In this document: piece by piece, positions 16,165-25,471 of the stretch
Layout of the letters: the number at the start of each line of letters is the position of its first letter
Position numbering within the stretch: the first letter of the stretch is position 1
Assembly: GCA_944381635.1 (NCBI GenBank)
Contig: CALWLY010000018.1
Location: 1 to 64,000, forward strand
From: an uncultured Lachnospiraceae bacterium
GTDB lineage: Bacteria; Bacillota; Clostridia; Lachnospirales; Lachnospiraceae
Direction of reading: 5' to 3'
Length of the DNA: 64,000 nucleotides
The notes under the pieces: generated by a model
The model's database searches: none
What the model saw: only the letters and a program-made list of their open reading frames with translations
Told to the model about the DNA's origin: nothing
Position numbers and translations under genes: made by a program

Positions 16165-17661
16165 ATGAAAAAGTATGTGATGGCACTGGATCAGGGAACT
16201 ACCAGTTCCCGCTGCATTTTGTTTGACAAAGGCGGACAGGTATGTTCGTTGGCTCAGAAAGAGTTTGCACAGTATTATCCAAAGCCCGGATGGGTGGAAC
16301 ACGATCCGCTTGAAATATGGTCTTCTCAGCTGAGCGTAGCGGTGGAAGCCATGGGAAAGATCGGGGCGGATGTGTCGGAGATTGCGTCCATAGGCATCAC
16401 AAACCAGAGAGAGACAACAATCTGTTTTTCCAAAAAAACAGGTAAGCCGGTGTATCCGGCCATAGTCTGGCAGTGCAGGCGCACTGCGGACATGATAGAT
16501 AAAATGAAGGAAGACGGTTTTGATAAAGTAATCCGGAAAAAAACGGGACTGATTCCGGATGCGTATTTCAGCGGCACCAAGATTAAGTGGATTCTTGACC
16601 ATGTGCAGGGTGCAAGGCAGATGGCGGAGAGCGGGGAGCTTTTATTCGGAACGGTTGATACGTGGCTGATCTGGAATCTGACAAAGGGAAAGGTTTTTGT
16701 CACAGACTACACCAATGCCTCAAGAACGATGCTGTTTGATATTTATGAGAAGAAATGGGATCGGGAAATCCTGGAATATCTGGGAATTCCGGAAACTATG
16801 CTCCCGGATGTAAAGCCATCCAGCTGTATTTACGGCATGACGGACGAGACGGTGATCGGCGGGAAAATTCCTATTGCAGCGGCCGCAGGAGATCAGCAGT
16901 CTGCCCTGTTCGGACAGTGCTGTTTTGAAGAGGGGGAAGCTAAAAACACTTACGGAACCGGATGTTTTCTTCTGATGAATACGGGAGAGAACCCTATTCC
17001 TTCTGAAAACGGACTGCTGACGACCATTGCGGCCAGCGGGCCGGATGAAACCCGCTATGCGCTTGAAGGGAGCGTGTTTGTGGCGGGAGCGGCGATTCAG
17101 TGGCTGCGGGATGAAATGGGCATGTTAAAATCATCTGCCCAGTCGGAAGAGTACGCCAAAGCAGTGGAAGATACCGCCGGTGTTTATGTAGTTCCGGCAT
17201 TTACAGGTCTGGGAGCCCCCTACTGGAATCCTTATGCGAGAGGGATGGTCACCGGGCTGACAAGGGGAAGCGGCAGGGAGCATTTTATCCGGGCGACCCT
17301 GGAATCACTTGCCTACCAGACAGAAGATGTGATTTTCGCTATGGAAAAAGACGCCGGGACAGCGCTGAAGAGTCTCCGTGTGGACGGAGGAGCCAGCGCC
17401 AATGATTTTCTGATGCAGTTCCAGGCTGATATTTTAGGAAAAGAAGTCATAAGACCTAAATGTATTGAAACTACGGCTATGGGAGCCGCATTTCTTGCGG
17501 GTCTGGCAGTGGGATTCTGGAAAGACAAGGATGAAATCAAGAGCAGCTGGAATCTGGAACGCACATTTTTGCCTTCCATGACGGAAGAGGTGAGAAAGAA
17601 GCGCCTGGCCGGATGGAAAAAAGCAGTACGCTGCGCACTGATGTGGGCAGAGGAAGAATAG
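16165..17661 (+). CDS. glpK: Glycerol kinase
   Basis: Phosphorylates glycerol to glycerol 3-phosphate. 498 residues, the family length. [18 protein letters not shown] at the N-terminus is the FGGY phosphate-binding motif; ITNQRETT, the catalytic Asp in [25 protein letters not shown] and [19 protein letters not shown] follow. ATG 16165 has AAGGA about 11 nt upstream and matches the family start; an ATG at 16117 would add 16 residues. No glpF or glpO/D nearby. A possible HPr-phosphorylated histidine near residue 230 was not identified. Confidence 0.95.
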   Translation: MKKYVMALDQGTTSSRCILFDKGGQVCSLAQKEFAQYYPKPGWVEHDPLEIWSSQLSVAVEAMGKIGADVSEIASIGITNQRETTICFSKKTGKPVYPAIVWQCRRTADMIDKMKEDGFDKVIRKKTGLIPDAYFSGTKIKWILDHVQGARQMAESGELLFGTVDTWLIWNLTKGKVFVTDYTNASRTMLFDIYEKKWDREILEYLGIPETMLPDVKPSSCIYGMTDETVIGGKIPIAAAAGDQQSALFGQCCFEEGEAKNTYGTGCFLLMNTGENPIPSENGLLTTIAASGPDETRYALEGSVFVAGAAIQWLRDEMGMLKSSAQSEEYAKAVEDTAGVYVVPAFTGLGAPYWNPYARGMVTGLTRGSGREHFIRATLESLAYQTEDVIFAMEKDAGTALKSLRVDGGASANDFLMQFQADILGKEVIRPKCIETTAMGAAFLAGLAVGFWKDKDEIKSSWNLERTFLPSMTEEVRKKRLAGWKKAVRCALMWAEEE

Positions 17662-17680
17662 ATACGGAGCAGAACCTGAC

Positions 17681-18268
17681 ATGGGAAAATTGTTTTATAT
17701 TATGGGAAAAAGTTCCAGCGGGAAGGACACGATTTTCAAATCTCTGATGCAGGATAAGGAATTTTCTTTTCGTCCGCTGATCTTATATACTACCCGCCCC
17801 ATCAGAGAAGGGGAGACAGACGGAGTAGAGTATTATTTTACAGATGATGCGCAGCTGGAACAGATCCGGACGCAGGGCAGGCTGATTGAGCTTCGCTCTT
17901 ATCAGACGGTACACGGAGTGTGGAATTATTTTACGGCAGATGACGGACAGCTTTCGGCGGAAGATACGGATTATCTGGCAATCGGCACTCTGGAATCTTA
18001 TCAGGCGATGCGCAATTATTATGGAAAAGAAAAGGTAATTCCTGTTCTGATCACTCTCGAAGACGGAGAACGTTTGCAGCGGGCTCTGGATCGGGAACGG
18101 CAGCAGGAAGAACCCAGATATGAGGAAATGTGCCGCAGATTTCTTGCGGACGCAAAAGATTTTTCAAAAGAGAATATAAAGAAGGCAGGAATTACGGAAA
18201 GCTTTGAGAATACGGAACTTTCCGCATGTCTTGACCGAATTAGAGAATATATCCGAAAGAATCGGTAA
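17681..18268 (+). CDS. Guanylate kinase family protein
   Basis: 195 residues. The P-loop reads IMGKSSSGKDTIFKSL, and PLILYTTRPIREGETDGVEY matches the GMP-binding region of guanylate kinases. GDP would be made from GMP and ATP. The P-loop has SSSGKD where typical Gmk has PSGAGKG/ST, and the sequence is more diverged than a housekeeping gmk, so it may be a second, specialised copy. It lies in the place taken by tmk in the Bacillus tmk-holB-yaaT block. Starts 19 nt after glpK. Confidence 0.82.
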   Translation: MGKLFYIMGKSSSGKDTIFKSLMQDKEFSFRPLILYTTRPIREGETDGVEYYFTDDAQLEQIRTQGRLIELRSYQTVHGVWNYFTADDGQLSAEDTDYLAIGTLESYQAMRNYYGKEKVIPVLITLEDGERLQRALDRERQQEEPRYEEMCRRFLADAKDFSKENIKKAGITESFENTELSACLDRIREYIRKNR

Positions 18269-18280
18269 AGGAGGGCAGCC

Positions 18281-19273
18281 ATGGCAAAATTTTCTGATAT
18301 TATTGGCCAGGAACAGCTGAAGGAACATCTGCAGAATGCAATCAAAATGAAGAAAGTGTCGCATGCCTACATAATCAATGGGGAAAGGAATTCGGGAAAG
18401 GAATTTATTTCCAGAATCTTTGCCATGACGCTGCAGTGTGAAAAGCAGGATATCGAACCCTGCGGGGTATGCCATTCCTGCAAACAGGCCTTATCCAAAA
18501 ATCAGCCGGATATTATCCGGGTGATGCATGAGAAACCCAATACCATTGGCGTGGAAGATATTCGTACACAGATTAACTCGGATGTGGCCATCAAACCCTA
18601 TTCCAGTCCCAGGAAGATTTATATCATAAACGAAGGGGAAAAGATGACAGTGCAGGCGCAGAACGCATTGTTAAAGACCTTGGAGGAGCCGCCGGAATAT
18701 GCGGTTATTCTCATACTGACAACCAATGCGGATCTGCTGCTTCCTACCATCAGGAGCCGGTGTGTGCTGCTTAATATGAAACCGGTAAGAGACGAGCTGG
18801 TAAAAAAATATCTGATGGAGGAGCTTCAGATTCCGGATTACAAGGCAAATATCTGTACAGCTTTTGCCAGAGGCAATGTGGGAAGAGCAAAACAGCTTGC
18901 GGTCAGCGAAGAGTTCGATCAGGTCAAAGAGGAAGCGGTGATGCTTTTAAAATACATCAAAGAGATGGAACTTTCCGAGATTGTGGCGGCTATAAAGAAA
19001 ATTACGGAGCATCAGTTCGATGTGACGGATTATCTGGATATTTTATCCATCTGGTATCGGGATGTGTTAATGTTTAAGGCAACAAACGATGCAAACTACT
19101 TGATTTTCCGGGAGGAGATACCTTATATTAGAAAAGTGGCGGATAAAACATCCTACGAGGGGATTGAGACTATTTTGGAAGCCCTGGAAAAGGCGAAGTC
19201 AAGGCTGAACGCCAACGTAAATTTCGACCTGACTATGGAGCTTTTGCTTCTCACCATACAGGAAAATATGTGA
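18281..19273 (+). CDS. holB: DNA polymerase III subunit delta'
   Basis: AAA+ clamp-loader subunit, 330 residues. Begins FSDIIGQEQLKEHLQNAI; the nucleotide-binding loop is degenerate (NGERNSGKEFISR), as in delta' subunits. The zinc-binding cysteines are at CEKQDIEPCGVCHSC, followed by QNALLKTLEEPPEYAVILI (sensor 1) and LLPTIRSRC. GGAGG precedes the ATG. Starts 12 nt after the guanylate kinase gene. Confidence 0.93.
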   Translation: MAKFSDIIGQEQLKEHLQNAIKMKKVSHAYIINGERNSGKEFISRIFAMTLQCEKQDIEPCGVCHSCKQALSKNQPDIIRVMHEKPNTIGVEDIRTQINSDVAIKPYSSPRKIYIINEGEKMTVQAQNALLKTLEEPPEYAVILILTTNADLLLPTIRSRCVLLNMKPVRDELVKKYLMEELQIPDYKANICTAFARGNVGRAKQLAVSEEFDQVKEEAVMLLKYIKEMELSEIVAAIKKITEHQFDVTDYLDILSIWYRDVLMFKATNDANYLIFREEIPYIRKVADKTSYEGIETILEALEKAKSRLNANVNFDLTMELLLLTIQENM

Positions 19274-19297
19274 GGGTGAAAAGTTCTCGAAACAGTT

Positions 19298-19326
19298 TTG
19301 ACAACAGGATGGAATTTCTTTAAACT
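19298..19326 (+). promoter_or_regulatory. Putative promoter of ricT and following genes
   Basis: TTGACA (19298-19303), 17-nt spacer, TAAACT (19321-19326), in the 123-nt gap after holB. The transcript would begin about 60 nt before ricT. Confidence 0.65.
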
Positions 19327-19396
19327 TCACCAAATGGAGCGAATAGAACCGGGAAGACCCGGATAACCTTGAAAAAGGCTTGGAGGTTTATAAATT

Positions 19397-20311
19397 ATGA
19401 GAGTAATCGGAGTAAGATTTCGGACGGCCGGCAAAGTATATTTTTTTGACCCGCTGAAATTTCAGATAAAAAGGGGAGATCATGTAATTGTTGAGACTGC
19501 CCGGGGAGTGGAATACGGAACCGTGGTCAGCGCCCCCAGGGATGTGGATGACGACAAAGTGGTACAGCCGTTAAAACCGGTGCTTCGTATTGCCAATGAA
19601 AGAGATGACAAACAGGAGGCGGACAACAAGATAAAAGAAAAGGAAGCCTTTAAAATCTGTCTGGAAAAAATACAAAAACACGGCCTGGAGATGAAGCTGA
19701 TAGATGCGGAATATACCTTTGACAATAACAAGGTATTGTTCTATTTTACCGCGGATGGACGTATTGATTTCAGGGAACTTGTCAAAGACCTGGCCAGTGT
19801 ATTTAAGACACGTATCGAACTTCGCCAGATCGGTGTGAGAGACGAGACGAAAATCCTGGGAGGCATCGGTATCTGCGGGCGTCCTCTCTGCTGTCATACC
19901 CACTTGTCAGAGTTTGTTCCGGTATCCATAAAAATGGCAAAAGAACAAAATCTCTCCTTAAATCCCACAAAGATTTCAGGCGTATGCGGCAGACTGATGT
20001 GCTGTTTGAAACACGAGGAAGAAACCTACGAAGAATTAAACCGCAGACTGCCAAACACAGGAGACTATGTGACTACCGATGACGGCTTTAAGGGAGAAGT
20101 CTGTGCAGTGAATGTACTGCGTCAGCTGGTGAAGGTGATTGTGGACGTGAACGATGAGAAAGAGATTCGTGAATATCGGGCCGAGCAGCTGAAATTCAAG
20201 CGGAAACACAAGAACAAAAAGATGGATGTAGACGATAAAGAACTGAAAGAGCTGGAAAAGCTTGAGCGAAAAGAAAAGCAGGAAGGAAAATCAAAACTGG
20301 ATGATAATTAA
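19397..20311 (+). CDS. ricT: PSP1 domain protein RicT (YaaT)
   Basis: 304 residues. In Bacillus RicT works with RicA and RicF in an Fe-S-bearing complex that helps RNase Y mature certain mRNAs and affects sporulation and competence. The PSP1 domain carries the cysteines GGIGICGRPLCCHTH and ISGVCGRLMCCLKHE. The C-terminal 40 residues are highly charged (Lys/Glu). GGAGG lies 10 nt before the ATG. Neighbours match the Bacillus holB-yaaT-yabA-yabB-yabC order, but yabA is missing. Confidence 0.93.
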   Translation: MRVIGVRFRTAGKVYFFDPLKFQIKRGDHVIVETARGVEYGTVVSAPRDVDDDKVVQPLKPVLRIANERDDKQEADNKIKEKEAFKICLEKIQKHGLEMKLIDAEYTFDNNKVLFYFTADGRIDFRELVKDLASVFKTRIELRQIGVRDETKILGGIGICGRPLCCHTHLSEFVPVSIKMAKEQNLSLNPTKISGVCGRLMCCLKHEEETYEELNRRLPNTGDYVTTDDGFKGEVCAVNVLRQLVKVIVDVNDEKEIREYRAEQLKFKRKHKNKKMDVDDKELKELEKLERKEKQEGKSKLDDN

Positions 20312-21038
20312 ACTGAAAGAAGGAGAGCGTCTGGACGATTTGCAGCGCAACGGCTATCAGATCATACAGGATCCGGCAAGGTTCTGTTTCGGCATGGATG
20401 CGGTTCTTCTCTCTGGTTTTGCCAGAGTGAAAGACGGAAGCACGGTTCTTGACATGGGGACAGGTACGGGGATTATCCCTATACTTCTGGAGGCAAGGAC
20501 CGGAGCGGCTCATCTGACCGGCCTGGAGATTCAGCCGGACAGCGCAGACATGGCAAGGCGCAGTGTGGCTCTGAATCATCTGGAGGAAAAAATTGACATT
20601 TGTGTGGGAGACATCAAAGAAGCAGGCACTCTTTTTAAGGCTGCTTCTTTTGACGTTGTAACCTGTAATCCGCCCTATATGATCGGACAGCATGGTCTGA
20701 CTAATCCGGATGCTCCAAAGGCCATTGCCCGGCATGAAATTCTCTGTACCCTGGAAGATGTGATCTCTCAGGCTGCGAAGGTGTTAAAACCGGGCGGGAA
20801 CTTTTACATGGTGCACAGACCGTTCCGACTGGCAGAGATTATGACTCTGCTTGTAAAATATCGTCTGGAACCTAAAAGGATGCAGCTTGTGTATCCTTTT
20901 GTGGATAAGGAACCAAACATGGTATTGCTGGAAGCGAACCGGGGAGGAAAATCCAGGCTTACGGTGGAAAAACCTCTGATCATTTATGAAAAACCGGGCG
21001 TTTATACAAGAGAAATTTATGACATTTACGGTTACTGA
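20301..21038 (+). CDS. trmN6: tRNA1(Val) A37 N6-methyltransferase (TrmN6/YabB)
   Basis: 245 residues. SAM-binding motif I is TVLDMGTGTGIIPILLEAR; the adenine-methylating motif VTCNPPYM has Asn123. It begins IIKLKEGERLDDLQRNGYQI and QDPARFCFGMDAVLL, as in the YabB family. ATG 20301 overlaps the ricT stop by 11 nt; a TTG at 20262 would add 13 charged residues and is less likely. Translationally coupled to ricT. Confidence 0.9.
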   Translation: MIIKLKEGERLDDLQRNGYQIIQDPARFCFGMDAVLLSGFARVKDGSTVLDMGTGTGIIPILLEARTGAAHLTGLEIQPDSADMARRSVALNHLEEKIDICVGDIKEAGTLFKAASFDVVTCNPPYMIGQHGLTNPDAPKAIARHEILCTLEDVISQAAKVLKPGGNFYMVHRPFRLAEIMTLLVKYRLEPKRMQLVYPFVDKEPNMVLLEANRGGKSRLTVEKPLIIYEKPGVYTREIYDIYGY

Positions 21039-21100
21039 AATGTTTGTAAACAACCGGGGTAAAGAAATATTGTGTAGTGATAACACAGACAGGAGAAAAC

Positions 21101-22672
21101 ATGAAAAGACAGGCAAAAACAGCTGTGGGCATGGTCATACTGGCCTTGGGGATGGTGCTGTCTGCCGGCTGCGGTGAGGAGGAAATCACCCCGGCGATCC
21201 ATATGACAGAGACCGGGAAGGAAACAACGGCTCACTCTGAGACAGAAGAAGAGACAACGGTGCAGCAGGAAACGGAAACCCAGACAGACGAAACAGCGGA
21301 AAAAGAAACGGAGACAGAGCAGATTCCTGAAAAAGAGGCGGTAAAAGTCAAAGGAATCTATGTGACAGGGCCTATGGCTGGTACTTCCGGCATGGATGAT
21401 CTGACAGCGCTTGTGGATGAGACAGAACTGAATACGCTGGTAATCGATATCAAAAATGATGACGGAAGAATCACGTATGATATGCAGATACCCCAAGTGC
21501 AGGAGATTGGAGCTTCCAAAGCTTACGTGAAAGATATGTCGGCTCTGGTACAGAAATGTAAGGAAAAGGGAATTTATCTTATCGCCAGAGTGGTAGCTTT
21601 CAAGGATCCGTATCTGGCAGAGCAGAAACCGGAATGGAGCCTTCATAAGGCAGACGGTTCCGTCTTTTATGACAAGAGCGGACTTGCCTGGGTAAATCCT
21701 TATAAAAAAGAAGTGTGGGACTATCTGGTTGAGATCGGGAAAGAGGCCGGACGAATCGGGTTTGATGAGGTGCAGTACGATTACATCCGCTTTTCCACAG
21801 ACAGCGGCATGAAGCAGGTGGACTTTGGGGAATATGCAGATGTTCCCAAAGAGGAGGCGATCAGTGCTTTTTCCAGATACGCCTGCGAAGAGCTGCACAA
21901 AGAAGGAATCCGTGTTTCCGCTGATGTATACGGCGTTGTGATTGACAGTAAGCTGGATGCGCAGATCGTAGGCCAGGATTATGTGGAAATGGCAAGCTGC
22001 TTCGATGCTATAAGCCCTATGGTATATCCGTCTCATTACGGACCTTATAATTACAATATTCCGATTCCGGACGCAGACCCTTACGGCACCGTGCTGGCGG
22101 CTATGCAGTCATCCAAGCGGGTGTTGGCAGGATTTGACATGGAGACGGCAAGAAGCGGGAAATTAAAGGATGCTGATCCGGGCGAGAGTGCCGCGCAGGT
22201 TTCCGGAAACGGAACCGCTTCAGAGGCAGAGGATCAGACCGTTTCTTCCAATTCTGCAGAAAGTGAAAAAACAGAAGGGGAAGTGGACGAAGGAACACTC
22301 TCTTCCGATCAGGTTTCCGAAAATACGGCAGAGCCTGTAAGAAAAATTTCGGTAAACGGTCAGATGATGGAGGAAAAGGAAGCGATTCTGGCAGATACAA
22401 AGCAGCTGGATGATATGCCCGGTATTACGGCCAGTGTTCGTCCCTGGCTTCAGGATTTTACGGCAACCTGGGTAAGCGGTCATATTCAGTACGGACCGGA
22501 ACAGATCAGACAGCAGATTCAGGCAGTCTATGATGCGGGCTATGAAGAATGGATCTTATGGAATGCCTCCAATCGTTACACAGAAGGCGGTCTTTTGCCG
22601 GAGGAAAGTGCCCAGGAGACAGAGGGAACGGATGCAGTACAGCAGACAATGGACGGAGAGGAGACAGAATAA
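21101..22672 (+). CDS. Lipoprotein with DUF4015 (putative glycoside hydrolase) domain
   Basis: 523 residues. Signal peptide with lipobox LSAGC (Cys24), then a Thr/Glu-rich linker to about residue 78, so the protein is held on the outer face of the membrane. From VKGIYVTGPMAG it matches DUF4015, a TIM-barrel family related to glycosyl hydrolases, with VIDIKNDDGRITYD, IARVVAFKDP, FDEVQYDYIRFS and SPMVYPSHY. Residues about 350-425 are a Ser/Glu/Thr-rich segment that splits the domain before the final part (VRPWLQDFTATW, GYEEWILWNASN). The role is unknown; cell-wall or polysaccharide work is likely. AGGAG lies 5 nt before the ATG. It is inserted in the otherwise conserved ricT-trmN6-rsmI block. 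Confidence 0.83.
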   Translation: MKRQAKTAVGMVILALGMVLSAGCGEEEITPAIHMTETGKETTAHSETEEETTVQQETETQTDETAEKETETEQIPEKEAVKVKGIYVTGPMAGTSGMDDLTALVDETELNTLVIDIKNDDGRITYDMQIPQVQEIGASKAYVKDMSALVQKCKEKGIYLIARVVAFKDPYLAEQKPEWSLHKADGSVFYDKSGLAWVNPYKKEVWDYLVEIGKEAGRIGFDEVQYDYIRFSTDSGMKQVDFGEYADVPKEEAISAFSRYACEELHKEGIRVSADVYGVVIDSKLDAQIVGQDYVEMASCFDAISPMVYPSHYGPYNYNIPIPDADPYGTVLAAMQSSKRVLAGFDMETARSGKLKDADPGESAAQVSGNGTASEAEDQTVSSNSAESEKTEGEVDEGTLSSDQVSENTAEPVRKISVNGQMMEEKEAILADTKQLDDMPGITASVRPWLQDFTATWVSGHIQYGPEQIRQQIQAVYDAGYEEWILWNASNRYTEGGLLPEESAQETEGTDAVQQTMDGEETE

Positions 22673-22676
22673 GAAA

Positions 22677-23528
22677 ATGTCAGGAATGTTATTTTTATGT
22701 GCCACCCCCATAGGAAATCTGCAGGATATGACGCCAAGGGTGATAGAGACGCTGCGGCAGGTGGATCTGATTGCGGCGGAAGATACGAGAAACAGCAGAA
22801 AACTGTTGACTCATTTTGAAATTTCTACGCCCATGACAAGCTATCATGAATACAATAAGGTAGAAAAAGCTTATGTGCTGATTGAGAAGATGAGGCAGGG
22901 AAAAAATATCGCATTGATCACAGATGCAGGAACTCCCGCTATTTCAGATCCGGGAGAGGTTCTTGTGAGAATGTGTCAGGAAGCGGGAATCAAAGTTACC
23001 AGCCTTCCGGGACCGGCGGCTCTTATTACAGCGCTGACTCTTTCCGGCCTTTCTACAAGAAGATTCTGTTTTGAAGGTTTTCTGCCCGCAGACAAAAAAG
23101 AGAAGCGGGAAGTGCTTCAAAGCATGGAAAATGAACACAGAACTATGATTTTTTATGAAGCTCCTCATCATCTGGTGCGCACGCTTGAGGAATTTTATGA
23201 AGTTGTGGGTGACAGAAAGATTACGCTCTGTCGGGAACTGACCAAAAAATTCGAGACTGTGATGCCTACAACGCTGGCAAAAGCGCTGGAATACTACAAA
23301 GAGGAGACTCCGCGGGGAGAATATGTTCTTGTACTGGAAGGAAAGAGCAGGGAGGAGACCCTTCAGGAGGAAAGAGAGAGCTGGCAGACTATGAGCCTTG
23401 AAGAGCACATGCAGTTTTACGAAGAAAAAGGAATGGATCGGAAGGCAGCTATGAAGCAGGTGGCCAAAGACAGAGGGGTATCCAAAAGGGAAATTTATCA
23501 GGAACTTTTACAGAAGGATGAAAATTAG
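22677..23528 (+). CDS. rsmI: 16S rRNA (cytidine-1402-2'-O)-methyltransferase
   Basis: 283 residues. Tetrapyrrole-methylase fold: LFLCATPIGNLQDMTPR at the start, AAEDTRNSRKLL, ALITDAGTPAISDPG, and SLPGPAALITALTLSG. It methylates the 2'-OH of C1402 in 16S rRNA together with RsmH. It lies 4 nt after the DUF4015 gene; the ATG at 22677 has GAGAGGAG 13 nt upstream, and a second ATG at 22686 is also possible. A long in-frame upstream extension to 22530 has no family match. Confidence 0.94.
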   Translation: MSGMLFLCATPIGNLQDMTPRVIETLRQVDLIAAEDTRNSRKLLTHFEISTPMTSYHEYNKVEKAYVLIEKMRQGKNIALITDAGTPAISDPGEVLVRMCQEAGIKVTSLPGPAALITALTLSGLSTRRFCFEGFLPADKKEKREVLQSMENEHRTMIFYEAPHHLVRTLEEFYEVVGDRKITLCRELTKKFETVMPTTLAKALEYYKEETPRGEYVLVLEGKSREETLQEERESWQTMSLEEHMQFYEEKGMDRKAAMKQVAKDRGVSKREIYQELLQKDEN

Positions 23529-23651
23529 TAGCGGTAAGAGGAAAATTAGTATTGTCATTCTAGAATTGTCATGTTAGAATCGGCATGAGAGGATAGGAAC
23601 GGCACATTTCCCGATCAGCCAGAATACTTTAAAATCCCGTAAAAGTTACGG

Positions 23652-23680
23652 TTGACAAACATCATAGCAGATAATATACT
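23652..23680 (+). promoter_or_regulatory. acpP promoter
   Basis: TTGACA (23652-23657), 17-nt spacer, TATACT (23675-23680), a near-consensus sigma-A promoter. The FabT-like operator begins at the last base of the -10. Confidence 0.85.
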
Positions 23681-23692
23681 TTGAGTGTCAAA
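23680..23692 (+). promoter_or_regulatory. FabT-like operator at the acpP start site
   Basis: TTTGA-GTG-TCAAA, a 5-3-5 palindrome with the half-sites of the FabT box known from streptococci (TTTGATTATCAAA). It spans the predicted transcription start, so a bound repressor would block acpP. A second site with identical half-sites is at 24169. Confidence 0.7.
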
Positions 23693-23726
23693 CTATCTGA
23701 GAATTGAAAAAAGGAGATAAATTGAA

Positions 23727-23960
23727 ATGTTAGAAAAAATCGCAGAAATTATCCAGGAACAGTTAAATCTGGAAGGTGTGGAAATCACAGAAGAAACTTC
23801 TTTTAAAGACGATCTGGGAGCAGACTCTTTAGACTTATTCGAGCTGGTTATGGCTTTCGAAGAAGAATACGGCATTGAAATTCCGTCTGAAGATCTGGAA
23901 CAGCTGACAACAGTTGGTTCTGTAGTTGAATATATCAAAAACAAAGGCATCGAAGGATAA
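23727..23960 (+). CDS. acpP: Acyl carrier protein
   Basis: 77-residue acidic protein that carries the growing acyl chain on phosphopantetheine attached to Ser34 in the motif [17 protein letters not shown] lies 10 nt before the ATG. Strong promoter and biased codons fit high expression. It heads the fatty-acid cluster but is separated from fabF by a MITE-like palindrome and a second putative promoter. Confidence 0.97.
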   Translation: MLEKIAEIIQEQLNLEGVEITEETSFKDDLGADSLDLFELVMAFEEEYGIEIPSEDLEQLTTVGSVVEYIKNKGIEG

Positions 23961-24035
23961 TTTCGTCAGTAAGAGCAGCATACGGAAAGAAATTCCGGAT
24001 TATAAAGAAAGCATAATATTTTTTGCAGATAGAAG

Positions 24036-24150
24036 AGGGTGTCGCAAAAGTCAACAGGAAGGCGTCTGTTTTATTATATTTTGTGAAATACAGTTGATGT
24101 TCACAGGATATAATAAGACAGGCACAGCCCTTTGATTTTTGCGTCACCCT
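24036..24150. mobile_element. MITE-like 115-nt imperfect palindrome
   Basis: The two ends are inverted repeats: AGGGTGTCGCAAAAGTCAA at 24036 and, read from 24150, AGGGTGACGCAAAAATCAA. The similarity continues inward through TTATTATAT..TGTGAA to the centre, giving arms of about 57 nt at roughly three quarters identity. No coding capacity. Size and structure are those of a non-autonomous miniature transposable element; no target duplication is clear. Confidence 0.7.
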
Positions 24151-24163
24151 TAAAATTCAATTA

Positions 24164-24181
24164 TATACTTTGAATATCAAA
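24164..24181 (+). promoter_or_regulatory. fabF -10 element with FabT-like operator
   Basis: TATACT (24164-24169) followed directly by TTTGA-ATA-TCAAA (24169-24181), the same arrangement as at acpP. A -35 is not clear; the expected place (24141-24146, GCGTCA) lies in the right end of the MITE-like palindrome. The operator lies 31 nt before the fabF start. Confidence 0.65.
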
Positions 24182-24212
24182 ATTTTTCATGGAAGAATTG
24201 AGAGGATTGGAA

Positions 24213-25457
24213 ATGAGCAGAAGGGTAGTAGTAACAGGAATGGGAGCGATCACACCCATTGGACTTTCCGTAGAGGAGTTCTGGAACAGTGTGAAAGAGG
24301 GAAAAACAGGTTTTGGACCGATCACCCGTTTTGACACGGAAAATTATAAATGCAAACTGGCAGCAGAAGTGAAAGGATTTGAAGGAAAAAATTATATGGA
24401 TCCCAGAACTGCCAGAAGAATGGAATTATTCAGCCAGTACGCAGTTGCAGCCACAAAGGAAGCCATAGAAGACAGCGGACTGAATATGGAAGAAGAAGAT
24501 CCTTTCCGCGTGGGTACTTCCGTAGGTTCCGGAATCGGTTCCCTGCAGACCGTGGAGAGAGAATATTCCAAACTGCTTGAAAAGGGACCGGGAAGAGTAA
24601 ACCCTCTGATGGTTCCGATGATGATTTCCAACATGGCGGCAGGAAATGTTTCCATTCAGTTTGGTCTGAAGGGAAAAAGCATTAACGTAGTTACCGCATG
24701 TGCCACAGGAACCAACTCCATCGGCGAGGCTTTCCGCAGCATTCAGCATGGAGAGGCTGAGGTTATGATCGCAGGAGGAACGGAAAGCAGCATCACCCCT
24801 ATCGGAGTATCAGGCTTTACCGCTCTTACCGCTCTTTCTACCTGTGAGGATCCCAAACGCTGCTCCATTCCCTTTGATAAGGAGAGAAGCGGATTTGTCA
24901 TGGGAGAAGGCTCAGCGATCGTCGTACTGGAAGAGCTGGAGCACGCTAAGAAAAGAGGGGCAAAGATCTATGCGGAAGTGATAGGCTATGGCTGTACTTC
25001 TGATGCTTACCATATCACTTCCCCTGCAGAAGATGGGGAAGGCGCAGCAAAAGCAATGGAATATGCGATGCAGGACGGCGGCGTAAAACCGGAAGACGTT
25101 ACCTACATCAATGCTCATGGTACAAGTACTCACCATAATGATTTGTTTGAGACAAGAGCAATCCATAAAGCGTTCGGCGAGCATGCAAAAGATCTGAAAA
25201 TCAATTCCACCAAATCCATGGTAGGTCATCTTCTGGGTGCAGCAGGAGCTATCGAGTTTGTGACCTGTGTAAAAGAGCTGCAGGATCATTACATTCACGC
25301 TACAGTAGGATATCAGGTGCCGGATGAGGAATGCGACCTGGATTACTGCAAGGAGCCTGTGGAAGGCGAGTTCACTTATGCACTCAGTAATTCCCTGGGA
25401 TTCGGCGGTCACAACGCAAGTATCTTAATCCGCAAATACGAGGATGAAACAGAGTAG
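24213..25457 (+). CDS. fabF: Beta-ketoacyl-ACP synthase II
   Basis: Condensing enzyme of fatty-acid elongation, 414 residues. Catalytic Cys163 in [15 protein letters not shown], the first histidine in [12 protein letters not shown] and the second in [14 protein letters not shown]. Begins [18 protein letters not shown] 24213 has GAGGATT about 8 nt upstream and gives the family length; an ATG at 24189 would add 8 residues. fabZ follows after 14 nt and fabH overlaps fabZ, so the three form one unit. Confidence 0.96.
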   Translation: MSRRVVVTGMGAITPIGLSVEEFWNSVKEGKTGFGPITRFDTENYKCKLAAEVKGFEGKNYMDPRTARRMELFSQYAVAATKEAIEDSGLNMEEEDPFRVGTSVGSGIGSLQTVEREYSKLLEKGPGRVNPLMVPMMISNMAAGNVSIQFGLKGKSINVVTACATGTNSIGEAFRSIQHGEAEVMIAGGTESSITPIGVSGFTALTALSTCEDPKRCSIPFDKERSGFVMGEGSAIVVLEELEHAKKRGAKIYAEVIGYGCTSDAYHITSPAEDGEGAAKAMEYAMQDGGVKPEDVTYINAHGTSTHHNDLFETRAIHKAFGEHAKDLKINSTKSMVGHLLGAAGAIEFVTCVKELQDHYIHATVGYQVPDEECDLDYCKEPVEGEFTYALSNSLGFGGHNASILIRKYEDETE

Positions 25458-25471
25458 AAAAGAGGCTTATT

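Noticed and set aside
24189-24212. Upstream fabF start at 24189
   Set aside because: No ribosome binding site; it would add 8 residues before the conserved RRVVVTG start, while 24213 has GAGG.
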